64,000 nt of DNA, taken from Chitinophaga pinensis (GTDB taxonomy: Bacteria; Bacteroidota; Bacteroidia; UKL13-3). Under the pieces are notes generated by a model. That model was not told where the DNA came from. It did not search any database and saw only the letters and a list, made by a program, of their open reading frames with translations. The stretch covers positions 1 through 64,000 of the forward strand of contig CAMBSD010000018.1 in NCBI GenBank assembly GCA_945870425.1. Reading direction: 5' to 3'. A program made the translations under genes and the position numbers. Below are positions 45,220 through 54,279 of the stretch, in pieces. Position 1 is the first letter of the stretch. Every line of letters starts with the position of its first letter.

Positions 45220-46230
45220 ATGGACAAATTTATAAAATACACTTACAAAACCTTCATTTATGTTTTCATCTTATTGTTGGCAGCTTGTGGCGATAATACT
45301 AAAACCAATACAGACGAAGAAACAAAAATTAATATTCACCGATTTGAGCGCGATTTGTTTTCAGGTGAAGGCGCTCCTCATTTTATGATGATGGCAAGTA
45401 AATACAAAGAATTTTTCTTTGGTTTCTGTAATGATATTTTAGAAATACATGAAAACAGACAAGATACGCTTCATAGTAAGGAATTGACTGATTTTACTCA
45501 TCACCCTAGCTTATTGCATTTAAAACATGATGTGGACAGTGTGTATCTTGATTTAGAGCCTATCGAAGTCCAATTGAAAGAGGCCATGAAAAACTACAAA
45601 AAGGAGTTTCCTAAAAATAAAGTGCCTTATTTTGTGAGTTTTATTTCTGAGTTTGGCTTTGCTAACATCACTTATGATACTATCATTGGCATAGGGCTGG
45701 ATATGTATTTGGGTAAAGATTATCCCATTTATCCAATTATAGAGTTTCCAAAATACATGAGCAATAAACTTTGTAAAGAGTATGTCGCATCTAATGCTAT
45801 CAAGGCTTTGGCCATATCAAATTACGAATACCAAACCAAAGACAAGCGTTTCTTGGCCTTTATGTTATTTGAAGGCAAGGTGCGCTATTTTATGAAAAAG
45901 CTAATGCCTGAATTACCTGATTCAATCATATTGGGTTACACCGAAAAGCAAGTGGAATGGAGCAAAGAGAATGCCCACGATGTATGGTCACATTTTATTG
46001 AAAAGAAAATGCTTTATTGTGATGAACCTGCCAAATACATGCGCTATTTAAATGATGGTCCATTTACCACAGCAGAAGGTGTTCCGCAGGAAAGTGCTCC
46101 TGCTATCGGAATTTATACAGCCTATCAAATCATTCAAAAATATGTTGAAGAGAGTGGTGCTAGCTTAGAACAAATCATGCTTGAAAGCAATTGGGACAAG
46201 ATATTGAAGGAAAGTAATTATAGGCCGTAA
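45220..46230 (+). CDS. gldB: GldB-type gliding motility lipoprotein
   Basis: GldB is a lipoprotein needed for gliding and type IX secretion in Flavobacterium. The 336-aa protein has a lipobox LLAACG (Cys23) after a hydrophobic stretch, then HRFERDLFSGEG, the FISEFGFANITYDTIIGIGLDMYLGKDYPIYP segment and a C-terminal SAPAIGIYTAYQIIQKYVEES; these are typical of GldB. In related genomes gldB also lies near nadE. No GldC gene is found next to it. Motility itself cannot be inferred, since many non-gliding Bacteroidota keep gldB. Confidence 0.87.
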   Translation: MDKFIKYTYKTFIYVFILLLAACGDNTKTNTDEETKINIHRFERDLFSGEGAPHFMMMASKYKEFFFGFCNDILEIHENRQDTLHSKELTDFTHHPSLLHLKHDVDSVYLDLEPIEVQLKEAMKNYKKEFPKNKVPYFVSFISEFGFANITYDTIIGIGLDMYLGKDYPIYPIIEFPKYMSNKLCKEYVASNAIKALAISNYEYQTKDKRFLAFMLFEGKVRYFMKKLMPELPDSIILGYTEKQVEWSKENAHDVWSHFIEKKMLYCDEPAKYMRYLNDGPFTTAEGVPQESAPAIGIYTAYQIIQKYVEESGASLEQIMLESNWDKILKESNYRP

Positions 46231-46248
46231 TATACTATATAATAGCAC

Positions 46249-46263
46249 TTTCGACTTCGCTTA
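46249..46263 (+). repeat. partial CGACTTCGCTT repeat
   Basis: CTTTCGACTTCGCTTAG is a degenerate member of the CGACTCCGCTC family, 18 nt after the gldB stop. Confidence 0.4.
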
Positions 46264-46377
46264 GCAGCCGAAATATCTTTGAAATCTAAGAGGAGGATAT
46301 GAAAAAGTAGTAAATTTCTTATTATCAAACCTTGCTTCCAAATTCATAAATATTAAATTGCCTAAAAAATTACATCT

Positions 46378-46893
46378 ATGATACAAAGACCTTTTAACCT
46401 AAACCAATGGATTGATGAAAACCGTCACTTGTTGAAACCACCTGTTGGAAATAAAAGTGTTTACCCCTTGGGAGAAGACTTTATTGTGATGGTAGTGGCG
46501 GGTCCTAATGCCCGAAAAGACTATCATTACAACGAAACTGAGGAGTTGTTTTATCAATTAGAAGGTGAAATATGCGTAACCATTCAAGAGGATGGCAAAG
46601 CCGTAAAAGTGCCTTTAAAAGCGGGTGATATGTTTTTATTACCTGCTAAAACCCCGCATTCTCCTGGTCGTAGTGAAGGTTCAATAGGACTTGTGATTGA
46701 AAGAGTGAGAGCTGGTAAAGGTTTTACGGATGGATTGATGTGGTTCTGCGAAAAATGCAATCACAAATTACATGAAGCCTTTTTCGAATTGAATGATATC
46801 GAAAACGATTTTAAAACCCACTTTAATGCCTACTATGCCTCTGAGGACTTGCGCACTTGCAAAAGTTGCGGTCATATGATGGAAAAAGTGTAA
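46378..46893 (+). CDS. nbaC: 3-hydroxyanthranilate 3,4-dioxygenase
   Basis: The enzyme opens the ring of 3-hydroxyanthranilate to 2-amino-3-carboxymuconate semialdehyde in tryptophan degradation. The 171-aa cupin has metal ligands H50, E56 (KDYHYNETEELFYQ) and H94 (KTPHSPGR), with spacings as in the known enzymes. The C-terminal rubredoxin-like site of bacterial forms is present: C124/C127 (FCEKC) and C161/C164 (CKSC). The decarboxylase that uses its product is the next gene, 325 nt downstream. Confidence is high. Confidence 0.94.
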   Translation: MIQRPFNLNQWIDENRHLLKPPVGNKSVYPLGEDFIVMVVAGPNARKDYHYNETEELFYQLEGEICVTIQEDGKAVKVPLKAGDMFLLPAKTPHSPGRSEGSIGLVIERVRAGKGFTDGLMWFCEKCNHKLHEAFFELNDIENDFKTHFNAYYASEDLRTCKSCGHMMEKV

Positions 46894-47013
46894 CACGGAT
46901 ATTTGTGCGAGGTGCATGGTGCTTTTTAATAGAGCTAAGCGCAATTATAAGTATCAATTTGTAATGAATCATTTCGAATTGTTAGTTAAAGCGAATTGTC
47001 AGCTCGATTGTAT

Positions 47014-47040
47014 TGTCAGTTCGAGCGGAGTCGAGAACTG
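47014..47040 (-). repeat. 27-nt repeat, inverted copy of 49544-49570
   Basis: The stretch GTTCGAGCGGAGTCGAGAAC with flanks is an exact reverse complement of 49544-49570 and can fold into an imperfect hairpin. Confidence 0.7.
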
Positions 47041-47068
47041 GCTATGATCCGAGAGAGTCTGTCTATTT

Positions 47069-47091
47069 TTCGACTTCGCTCAAAATGACAG
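47069..47091 (+). repeat. degenerate CGACTTCGCTC repeat
   Basis: TTCGACTTCGCTCAAAATGA with CAG following resembles the element above with changes in the stem. Confidence 0.5.
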
Positions 47092-47218
47092 ACTTTAATA
47101 CATAACAAATAACTCTTTTCAAATGCCAATTGTCTTAATTATAGATAATACCATTTTGTAAAATAATAAGTCAAGTAATAACCTATCACTAAATATATCT
47201 TAAGAAAGATTTTTACCC

Positions 47219-48220
47219 ATGAACAAGATTGACGTTCACGCTCATATACTTCCAGATTTTATGCCTAACCTGAAAGAAAAGTATGGCTATGGAAATGATT
47301 TTATTTACCTCGACCATTATCAGCCAGGAAGGGCGAATATGATGAAGGCAGATGGTACTTTTTTTAGAGCCATTGATGAATTATGCTGGAATCCTGAAAC
47401 CATATTGGAACATATGGATAAACATGGGGTTCAACTCATGGCATTGTCCACTGTTCCGGTTTTGTTTTATTATTGGGCCGAAGCCCAACATACCTATGAA
47501 TGGAGTCAGTTTATTAATAACCACTTAGCTAAAATTCAACACACCTATCCTGATAGGTTTGTTGGTTTGGGCACATTGCCAATGCAAGATGTAGATTTGG
47601 CTATTCAGGAGCTAAGTAGGTGTAAGCATGAGTTAAATTTACCAGGGGTTGAAATTGCTACCCATATCAATGATAAAAATTTAGATGATGAGCGTTTTTA
47701 TCCTTTTTATGAGACAGCTGAAAAGCTTGGCATGTGTCTATTTGTTCACCCTTGGGATATGATGGGGCAGGAGCGCATGCCTAATTACATGTTACCTTGG
47801 ATAGTGGGTATGCCTGCCGAAACTTCATTGGCCATTACCTCTTTAATATTCGGTGGTATTTTTGATAAATTTCCTAAGCTTAGGGTATTGTTTGCTCATG
47901 GTGGTGGTTGCTTTCCTCAAACACTTGGTCGAATATCTCATACCTATCTTGCCCGCCCTGATTTGTGCAATGTTAACAAAGTAAAAGATCCAAGAGAGTA
48001 CGTGAACAAATTTTACGTGGATAGTTTAGTGCATGATGACGAAACATTCAAATATTTGCTTAATCTTTTTGGACCCGAAAAAATTGCCATGGGCAGTGAT
48101 TTTCCTTTTCCACTTGGCGATTTGGAGCACGGACGATTTATAGAAATGATGAAAGATTTGGACCAAGATACCAAAGAAAAATTGCTCTTTAGAACAGCTA
48201 AAGAGTGGTTAGGAATTTGA
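47219..48220 (+). CDS. 2-amino-3-carboxymuconate-6-semialdehyde decarboxylase (ACMSD)
   Basis: ACMSD decarboxylates the product of 3-hydroxyanthranilate dioxygenase and so diverts it from quinolinate and NAD synthesis. The 333-aa amidohydrolase-fold protein has zinc ligands H7 and H9 (DVHAHI), H177 (FVHPWDM) and D294 (MGSDFPFPLGD), and H227 in FAHGGG. These match the positions in known ACMSDs. It lies next to the dioxygenase, which supports the assignment. Cytoplasmic. Confidence 0.94.
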   Translation: MNKIDVHAHILPDFMPNLKEKYGYGNDFIYLDHYQPGRANMMKADGTFFRAIDELCWNPETILEHMDKHGVQLMALSTVPVLFYYWAEAQHTYEWSQFINNHLAKIQHTYPDRFVGLGTLPMQDVDLAIQELSRCKHELNLPGVEIATHINDKNLDDERFYPFYETAEKLGMCLFVHPWDMMGQERMPNYMLPWIVGMPAETSLAITSLIFGGIFDKFPKLRVLFAHGGGCFPQTLGRISHTYLARPDLCNVNKVKDPREYVNKFYVDSLVHDDETFKYLLNLFGPEKIAMGSDFPFPLGDLEHGRFIEMMKDLDQDTKEKLLFRTAKEWLGI

Positions 48221-48311
48221 GAAATTTTACCTAATAGCTTAAGCAATACAGCATTGGTATTTTGACATTTATCTGTGCATAACTTGTGTTTTATTGTGGG
48301 GCTTATGCCTA

Positions 48312-48319
48312 TATTTTTG
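48312..48319 (+). promoter_or_regulatory. candidate promoter -7 element for dnaN
   Basis: TATTTTTG matches TANNTTTG exactly and lies 18 nt before ATG 48337. No clear TTTG is seen at the -33 distance. Confidence 0.45.
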
Positions 48320-48336
48320 CTTCATACATTCGTATT

Positions 48337-49458
48337 ATGAAGTTTATTGTAAACAGCACCGTTTTATTAAAACATCTATCTATGATAGATGGCGTAGTGG
48401 TATCAAAACCAATCATACCTATATTGAATAATTTTTTGTTCGATATTAAAGATGGTAACCTAACTATTTCGTCAACCGATTTAGAAACTACTATGACAAC
48501 CAGCATCAAAGTGGATGCAAAAGAAGATGTAGCGATTGCTATTCCTTCAAAGACTACAATTGAACTCTTAAAATCATTGCCCGATCAACCATTGGCTTTT
48601 ACCATCAATGTTGAAAAAGGTTCACTTGAAATTAAATATTCAACAGGTCGTTTTAAGTTAACTGCTCAAAATGCAGATGAGTTTCCCAAAAACCCTGAAG
48701 TGGATGGTGACAAATCGTTTAAAATACATGCAGGTGTTTTGCAAAAAGCCATTGCTAAATCGGTATTTGCAACTAGTAATGATGATTTAAGATTAAATTT
48801 AACTGGCGTATTCGTTCAGTTGTTCAACAAAAACATCGTTTTTGTTGCCACAGATGCAAATCGTTTGGTAAGATATACAAGAAATGATGTTCAACCAGGC
48901 GTTGAAGAATCTTTTATTCTACCTAAAAAAGCATTGAACCTTTTGAAAAATGCTTTGCCAAACAATGATACTGAGGTTACAATCAACTTCAACAAATCAA
49001 ATGCCTATTTCTCATTTGGAGATGTAAGTTTAATTTGTCGTTTGATTGACGAAAAATACCCTGACTATAAAGCAGTAATTCCTACAGACAATCCTAATAA
49101 GATGACTATTGATAAAGCTGAGTTTAACTCATCTGTAAAACGTGTATCTATTACATCTAACAAAACCACACACCAAATTCGTTTGAAAATTGCAGGTAGC
49201 GACCTAGCTATTAGTGCTGAGGATTTGGATTTTGAAAATGAGTCGCAAGAGAAATTAGCCTGTACTTATGTGGGCGAGGATATGGAAATAGGCTTTAACT
49301 CAAAATATTTGAGCGAAATGCTATCTGCTATTGATTCTCCTAATGTTCATTTAGAATTGTCAATGCCAAACCGAGCTGGTGTTTTAGTCCCTGAAACCAC
49401 TGATGAAGGCGAAGAAGTGTTGATGTTGGTGATGCCAATGATGTTAAATAATTACTAA
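48337..49458 (+). CDS. dnaN: DNA polymerase III sliding clamp (beta subunit)
   Basis: The beta clamp holds the replicative polymerase on DNA. The 373-aa protein starts MKFIVNSTVLLKHLS, the usual N-terminus. The track start at 48286 would add residues from the promoter region, so ATG 48337 is preferred. Three repeated clamp domains are visible; key stretches are GRFKLTAQNADEFPK, FVATDANRLVRY, ICRLIDEKYPDYKAVIP and the C-terminal LVMPMMLNNY. It is far from dnaA in this window and has its own terminator. Confidence 0.97.
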   Translation: MKFIVNSTVLLKHLSMIDGVVVSKPIIPILNNFLFDIKDGNLTISSTDLETTMTTSIKVDAKEDVAIAIPSKTTIELLKSLPDQPLAFTINVEKGSLEIKYSTGRFKLTAQNADEFPKNPEVDGDKSFKIHAGVLQKAIAKSVFATSNDDLRLNLTGVFVQLFNKNIVFVATDANRLVRYTRNDVQPGVEESFILPKKALNLLKNALPNNDTEVTINFNKSNAYFSFGDVSLICRLIDEKYPDYKAVIPTDNPNKMTIDKAEFNSSVKRVSITSNKTTHQIRLKIAGSDLAISAEDLDFENESQEKLACTYVGEDMEIGFNSKYLSEMLSAIDSPNVHLELSMPNRAGVLVPETTDEGEEVLMLVMPMMLNNY

Positions 49459-49479
49459 TCAAAATACATAAGATATACT

Positions 49480-49507
49480 AAGGCTGTCCATTGGGCAGCC
49501 TTTTTTG
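49480..49507 (+). terminator. Rho-independent terminator of dnaN
   Basis: AAGGCTGTCC and GGGCAGCCTT pair around ATT, followed by TTTTGTTTTG. Confidence 0.85.
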
Positions 49508-49543
49508 TTTTGTTACATTAGTAATACCGAGTTATCGCCAAAC

Positions 49544-49570
49544 CAGTTCTCGACTCCGCTCGAACTGACA
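49544..49570 (+). repeat. 27-nt repeat, CGACTCCGCTC family
   Basis: GTTCTCGACTCCGCTCGAAC with flanks is the exact reverse complement of 47014-47040. It lies between the dnaN terminator and the msrC stop codon. Confidence 0.7.
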
Positions 49571-49606
49571 TGCGTTTTCTGATTTGAAAAAATTGGGTTT
49601 TATTAA

Positions 49607-50086
49607 CTAGAATATAGAAGAGATATTCCTTATAAGTTTTTCTAAATACAATTGGTCTGTTGCATCAAAGTGATTAAGCAATTCACTATCAACATCTAAA
49701 ACACCAATGACTTGTTGGTTGGTTATTATGGGAATAACGATTTCTGATTTAGATGCACTGCTGCAGGCAATATGTCCTGGGAATTTTTCGACATCAGCAA
49801 CGATGATGGTCTGGGCCTGTTGCCAAGCGCTTCCACAAACCCCTCTTCCTATGCCAATGCGTGTGCAAGCAACGGGACCCTGAAAGGGTCCTAATATCAA
49901 TTCGTTTTGTTTAACTAAATAGAAGCCTACCCACCACCAATTGAATGCAGATTTTAAGGCCGCACTTATGTTGGCAAGATTTGCAATCAAATCTTTTTCG
50001 CTCAAAACCAAAGCCTCAATTTGAGGAAGCAAATTTTTATAGTTTTCTTCCTTGTTTGAATTGGCCTTTAATTGTAGCTCTTGCAA
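49607..50086 (-). CDS. msrC: free methionine-(R)-sulfoxide reductase (GAF type)
   Basis: The enzyme reduces free Met-R-sulfoxide. The 159-aa single GAF domain has the family pattern: NWWWVGFYLV, LGPFQGPVACTRIGIGRGVCGSAW with two cysteines, and FPGHIACSSASKSEIVIPI with the catalytic Cys, followed by GVLDVDSE. These three cysteines are those of fRMsr. It starts 5 nt after the stop of the small lipoprotein gene upstream. Confidence 0.93.
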   Translation of the reverse strand: MQELQLKANSNKEENYKNLLPQIEALVLSEKDLIANLANISAALKSAFNWWWVGFYLVKQNELILGPFQGPVACTRIGIGRGVCGSAWQQAQTIIVADVEKFPGHIACSSASKSEIVIPIITNQQVIGVLDVDSELLNHFDATDQLYLEKLIRNISSIF

Positions 50087-50091
50087 GGGAA

Positions 50092-50313
50092 TTATTTTTT
50101 GGTTGTATCGGCAATAGAAGCCGTTGTATCAGCGGGCGAAGTAACTTCACTGTTAGGTAAAACACCATCATTACCTCTATTGGTTGAGTATTCAGAACCA
50201 GCACCTGATTTATACTCATCATTTGCTTTTAAAGTTTTATCAGCTTCTTCAACACCATAGTGACAAGCAGCTAAAACAGATGTAAAAGCAAGAAGTATTA
50301 ATAATTTTTTCAT
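50092..50313 (-). CDS. small lipoprotein of unknown function
   Basis: The 73-aa product has a signal sequence and lipobox (SVLAACHYG, Cys17), followed by a low-complexity, Asp/Thr/Ser-rich tail ending ADTTASIADTTKK. No domain is recognised. A TATATTCG promoter-like element lies 24 nt upstream. It is probably cotranscribed with msrC. Confidence 0.75.
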   Translation of the reverse strand: MKKLLILLAFTSVLAACHYGVEEADKTLKANDEYKSGAGSEYSTNRGNDGVLPNSEVTSPADTTASIADTTKK

Positions 50314-50336
50314 TTTGTGTTATTATTATTTGTCCG

Positions 50337-50344
50337 CGAATATA
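50337..50344 (-). promoter_or_regulatory. candidate promoter -7 element for the small lipoprotein
   Basis: The minus strand reads TATATTCGCG, one base from TANNTTTG, 24 nt before the start. Confidence 0.35.
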
Positions 50345-50412
50345 AAAATTAGTTTATGGATAAAAATACCCGATTGGGATTTTTTGCGGATAATTATCAG
50401 TCTTTATAAAAA

Positions 50413-50442
50413 AGAAAAGGAAATCCTCAGGATTTCCTTTTC
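50413..50442. terminator. Rho-independent terminator of the S46 peptidase gene
   Basis: AGAAAAGGAAATCC and GGATTTCCTTTTCT form a perfect 14-bp stem with loop TCA, 23 nt after the peptidase stop on the minus strand, and a T-run follows. Confidence 0.85.
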
Positions 50443-50465
50443 TAAATAGATATCTAAAATAGGTA

Positions 50466-52604
50466 TTATTTAATCAATTTCATTTCGTTTACGATTTGTG
50501 GCGCTTGGCCATATTTTTCAATTAACCAAAGTACATAGCGAATATCAACATTAATGGTACGTTTGTTGGCAGGGTCGAAATGGATATTACCACTCATCGC
50601 TTCCCAGTTTCCGTCAAAAGCCAAACCGATGATATTTCCTTCTCCATCAATAACTGGGCTTCCGCTGTTTCCACCGGTAATGTCGTTATCACTCAAGAAA
50701 GCTACAGGCAGTTTGCCATCTTTCATAGCATATCTTCCATAATCTTTAGCATTATACAAGTCGATTAATCTTTGAGGTACATTATATTCAGGATTGGTAG
50801 GGAATTTTTTATTTTTAGCAATCACCTCATCCAAATTGGTAATCATTTGGTACTTCATATAAGGCTTTACAGTACCGTATGTTAAACGTAATGAAGAATT
50901 TGCATCAGGATAATAGGTTTTGCTGGGATTCATTTCCATCAAACCTTTGATATAGGTACGACCTAAAGCTTGCGAAGTTTCAGTGAAAGCATCTACTTTA
51001 GATTTGAATTTGCTCATGTAATTCTCTCTCATGGCTTTGATAAACTTATAAGCGATATCGTTTCTCAATAATGCAGGACGTGGGTTATGGAACCAAGCCG
51101 AAGCCATGTTTTCATCAGCAAAAATACTGTTGTTGAATACATCGTTCGTAAAAGCAGCAATAGCTGCTCTGGGGTTATCTGTATTGTATTTCAAAACCAC
51201 ATCATTCATATAGGCCGGTTGTTGGTCTTTAGGAATATTATTGTAATATAAAACCAAAATACTATCAAACATACGTTTATCAGCAGCAACAATCATCGGG
51301 TTGTATGGTAAGTCTTTTAAGCCTTCAATCATTTGCTCCTTCATTTTTGAAATGGCTTTCTCATCACCTTTTTCAAATGTTTCGTCCATACTCATGGCCA
51401 TTCCAATAAATTTGGAAAGGGTAGGGGCAAGAATACCTTCGTTTAAATAAGTGCGTTGCAAACCATATGGTTTGTATGCTTCAAAAGTTGTTTTTACATC
51501 ACCTAAAAGGTTTTTGTATTCAGCCTTGTTAGCAGACCATTTTGCAAAAGCAGCTTCTTCTTTTTGTTTTTGTTCAAATACCTTATTTCTTTTCAATTGC
51601 TCAGCCTCACCTCTAAAATACTTCCAGTAGTTAGCCACACTTGCAAAGTCAGAAGATAATTTCAAACGGGTATCAACGTCTTTATTCATTTGCTCTTTCC
51701 ATGCATTTAATCTTACATCACGCAAAGCCACGATAGCTGGATCTACTATGTCAGTAGCAATTTGAACACCTTGGCTAAATTCATAACGGTTGGTGCGACC
51801 AGGAAATCCCATAATCATAGCGAAATCACCTTTGTTTACACCTTTGATATTTATTGGTAAAAAGTGTTTTGGGGTATAAGGTTTGTTTTCAACAGAATAT
51901 GCGGCTGGCTTATTATCTTTATTTGCATAAATACGAAACATACTGAAATCACCTGTATGACGTGGCCACATCCAATTGTCGGTTTCGCCACCAAATTTAC
52001 CAATACTTTGAGGAGGGGTTCCTACTAAACGGATATCGGTATATCTTTCTAAAACAAATAGGTAGTAAGCATTTCCTTTAAACATTTCGCGAACCAAGCC
52101 TTCTTGATTAGTTCCTTCGGTAGCTGCTTTAACTATCTTTCTATATATTTCAGGTAGTTTAGCTGCGCGGGTTTTTTCATCCATGCCTTTTATTTCAGCT
52201 AAAACTTTGTCAGTCACATCTTCCATGCGCTGCACAATGGCTATAGTTAAACCTTCTATGGCTTTTTCTTCACTCATGTTTTTTGCCCAAAAACCATTAT
52301 CTAAAATGTTGTCTTGTGGGCTAGATTTACCTGCAATGGCATCATATCCACAGTGGTGATTTGTAAGCACTAGACCTTTATCAGAAATGATTTCAGCAGT
52401 ACATCCACCACCAAACCATACCACTGCATCCTTTAAACTACTAGTGTTTACATCATATAGTTGTTCTGAGGTTAATTTTAATCCCTTAGCCTTCATGGCT
52501 TCGTAGTTGTACTTTTTTAATAAAATGGGTAACCACATTCCCTCATCGGCATGCACCAATCCACTCATTAATAATGCTAAAACGCTGTAAATAAATTTTT
52601 TCAT
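50466..52604 (-). CDS. S46 family dipeptidyl peptidase (DPP7-like)
   Basis: S46 peptidases release dipeptides from peptide N-termini in the periplasm. The 712-aa protein has a signal peptide (ending GLVHA), then DEGMWLP as the mature N-terminus, and a trypsin-like triad: His83/84 in TNHHCGYDA, Asp219 in PRHTGDF and Ser647 in GGNSGSP. The residue 18 positions after the Ser is Gly (Gly665 in AFDGNW), which in this family distinguishes DPP7 (Gly, hydrophobic substrates) from DPP11 (Arg, acidic substrates). The inserted helical domain is of normal length. It is divergent from the phosphate transporter. Confidence 0.93.
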   Translation of the reverse strand: MKKFIYSVLALLMSGLVHADEGMWLPILLKKYNYEAMKAKGLKLTSEQLYDVNTSSLKDAVVWFGGGCTAEIISDKGLVLTNHHCGYDAIAGKSSPQDNILDNGFWAKNMSEEKAIEGLTIAIVQRMEDVTDKVLAEIKGMDEKTRAAKLPEIYRKIVKAATEGTNQEGLVREMFKGNAYYLFVLERYTDIRLVGTPPQSIGKFGGETDNWMWPRHTGDFSMFRIYANKDNKPAAYSVENKPYTPKHFLPINIKGVNKGDFAMIMGFPGRTNRYEFSQGVQIATDIVDPAIVALRDVRLNAWKEQMNKDVDTRLKLSSDFASVANYWKYFRGEAEQLKRNKVFEQKQKEEAAFAKWSANKAEYKNLLGDVKTTFEAYKPYGLQRTYLNEGILAPTLSKFIGMAMSMDETFEKGDEKAISKMKEQMIEGLKDLPYNPMIVAADKRMFDSILVLYYNNIPKDQQPAYMNDVVLKYNTDNPRAAIAAFTNDVFNNSIFADENMASAWFHNPRPALLRNDIAYKFIKAMRENYMSKFKSKVDAFTETSQALGRTYIKGLMEMNPSKTYYPDANSSLRLTYGTVKPYMKYQMITNLDEVIAKNKKFPTNPEYNVPQRLIDLYNAKDYGRYAMKDGKLPVAFLSDNDITGGNSGSPVIDGEGNIIGLAFDGNWEAMSGNIHFDPANKRTINVDIRYVLWLIEKYGQAPQIVNEMKLIK

Positions 52605-52630
52605 TTCTATTTTTGATTTTTTTAAGTTGA

Positions 52631-52638
52631 CGAAAGTA
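52631..52638 (-). promoter_or_regulatory. candidate promoter -7 element for the S46 peptidase
   Basis: The minus strand reads TACTTTCG, as before sucC, 27 nt before the start. Confidence 0.4.
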
Positions 52639-52776
52639 AGTATTTATTAGAAATGGAAATAAATATTTGAAGAGCGGTTGGATACTAATTTGAAAATCCG
52701 TTTATAATATTTTAACAATTCCTTAACATTGCCTTGTAAAGCCAATAGATTAGCTTTGCTCTTGAAAACTAATATT

Positions 52777-54177
52777 ATGTTTGGATTAGACACATCACTA
52801 ACAATTTTATTAATAGTCTGTCTTTTAGCGGCTTGTATCTTTGAGTTCATTAATGGATTCCATGATACTGCCAACGCTGTTGCTACGGTCATCTATACAA
52901 ATTCATTAAAACCTCATGTTGCTGTAGTTTGGAGTGGTATTTGGAATGCCATAGGAGTTTTTGCCGGAGGTATTGCTGTTGCTATGGGTATCAGTAATTT
53001 ACTTCCAGTTGAGATTCTCACAGACACGAATATATACCATAATGTAGCTCTCATAATTTCGCTATTACTAACTGCCATTATGTGGAATCTTGGAACTTGG
53101 TATTTCGGTATTCCTTGCTCAAGTTCACATACATTGGTTGGTTCAATTTTAGGAGTAGGTTTAACCTATTCCTTCATAGCTGAAAAGCCAGGTAATTATG
53201 TAAATTGGGCTAAAGCAAGCGAAATAGGCATGTCATTGTTTATATCTCCTTTGTTCGGCTTTAGTTTAGCTATACTATTAATGTACACCTTAAGACAAGT
53301 ATTAAAAAAGAAAACTATATTTAAAGAGCCGGATGGGAACAATCCTCCTCCATTTTGGATTAGACTTATTTTATTGCTGACTTGTACGAGTGTAAGCTTC
53401 TCTCATGGTAGCAATGATGGACAAAAAGGTGTGGGTTTAATGATGTTGATTTTAATAGCCATTGTGCCTACCTATTTTACCATTGACACTTCTCGCGAGC
53501 CATATGAGTTTAAAAAGAATATTTCGAGTATTGAGTATGTTTTGAATAAAGTAAATCCTGCTTATTTGGATTTATCTGATAGTTTCGAATATGTGAAGGT
53601 GAAAAGATACGTTGGTGAATTGAAAGTTCAGATGGATACCACTAAAGATTTTAATGCCATTGATGTCACATCAAAATATAATATTCGTAAGGATTTGATA
53701 GTTTTAGGCAAATCAACTAAAAAATTATTAGACAGTGAATCAATTAATTTAAGTGTAATGGATAAAAAAGCACTTAAACATGAGGTTACCGCTTTAAAGT
53801 CATTAACAGATTACGCGCCTTATTGGGTAATTTTAATGATATCCATTTCATTGGGTTTAGGAACTATGATTGGCTGGAAACGTATTGTAGTTACCATTGG
53901 TGAAAAAATTGGTAAACAACATTTAACCTATGCTCAAGGTGCTTCAAGTGAAATAGTAGCTGCAGGTACCATTACTTTATCTACCTATTTGGGATTACCT
54001 GTAAGTACCACGCAAGTTTTGTCATCAGGTATTGCAGGTAGTATGGTTGCAAGCAAGGGAATCAAAAACCTACAAGGTGGCACCATAAGAAACATTGCCA
54101 TTGCATGGATTTTAACTTTGCCTGTGTGCATCACTGTATCAGGACTACTTTATTATATATTAAGAATGATTTTATAG
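52777..54177 (+). CDS. PiT family inorganic phosphate transporter
   Basis: PiT proteins import phosphate with protons or cations. The 466-aa protein has the two inverted signature repeats: FINGFHDTANAVATVIYT near the N-terminus and VSFSHGSNDGQKGVGLMM in the middle, plus GLPVSTTQVLSSGIAGSM near the end. A soluble loop (about 225-345) separates the halves. I prefer ATG 52777 over the track start at 52729 because translation then begins MFGLDTSLTILLIVC. A secreted alkaline phosphatase elsewhere in the window may supply phosphate, but no direct link is seen. Confidence 0.94.
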   Translation: MFGLDTSLTILLIVCLLAACIFEFINGFHDTANAVATVIYTNSLKPHVAVVWSGIWNAIGVFAGGIAVAMGISNLLPVEILTDTNIYHNVALIISLLLTAIMWNLGTWYFGIPCSSSHTLVGSILGVGLTYSFIAEKPGNYVNWAKASEIGMSLFISPLFGFSLAILLMYTLRQVLKKKTIFKEPDGNNPPPFWIRLILLLTCTSVSFSHGSNDGQKGVGLMMLILIAIVPTYFTIDTSREPYEFKKNISSIEYVLNKVNPAYLDLSDSFEYVKVKRYVGELKVQMDTTKDFNAIDVTSKYNIRKDLIVLGKSTKKLLDSESINLSVMDKKALKHEVTALKSLTDYAPYWVILMISISLGLGTMIGWKRIVVTIGEKIGKQHLTYAQGASSEIVAAGTITLSTYLGLPVSTTQVLSSGIAGSMVASKGIKNLQGGTIRNIAIAWILTLPVCITVSGLLYYILRMIL

Positions 54178-54194
54178 AAAACGATAAATCTATG

Positions 54195-54233
54195 AAAAGC
54201 GGAAACTAAACTTGATTTGGTTTCCGCTTTTTT
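54195..54233 (+). terminator. Rho-independent terminator of the phosphate transporter
   Basis: AAGCGGAAAC and GTTTCCGCTT form a 10-bp stem, followed by TTTTGTTTTTG. Confidence 0.85.
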
Positions 54234-54279
54234 GTTTTTGATATAAGTTGTTTGCAAAAGTAATCCGAATGCGAAGCCT

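Larger units (their letters stand above)
46894..47218. other. intergenic region with two repeat copies
   Basis: These 325 nt between two genes of one pathway contain CGACTCCGCTC-family repeats at 47014-47040 and 47069-47091. No gene is supported. The two genes may still be cotranscribed. Confidence 0.6.
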
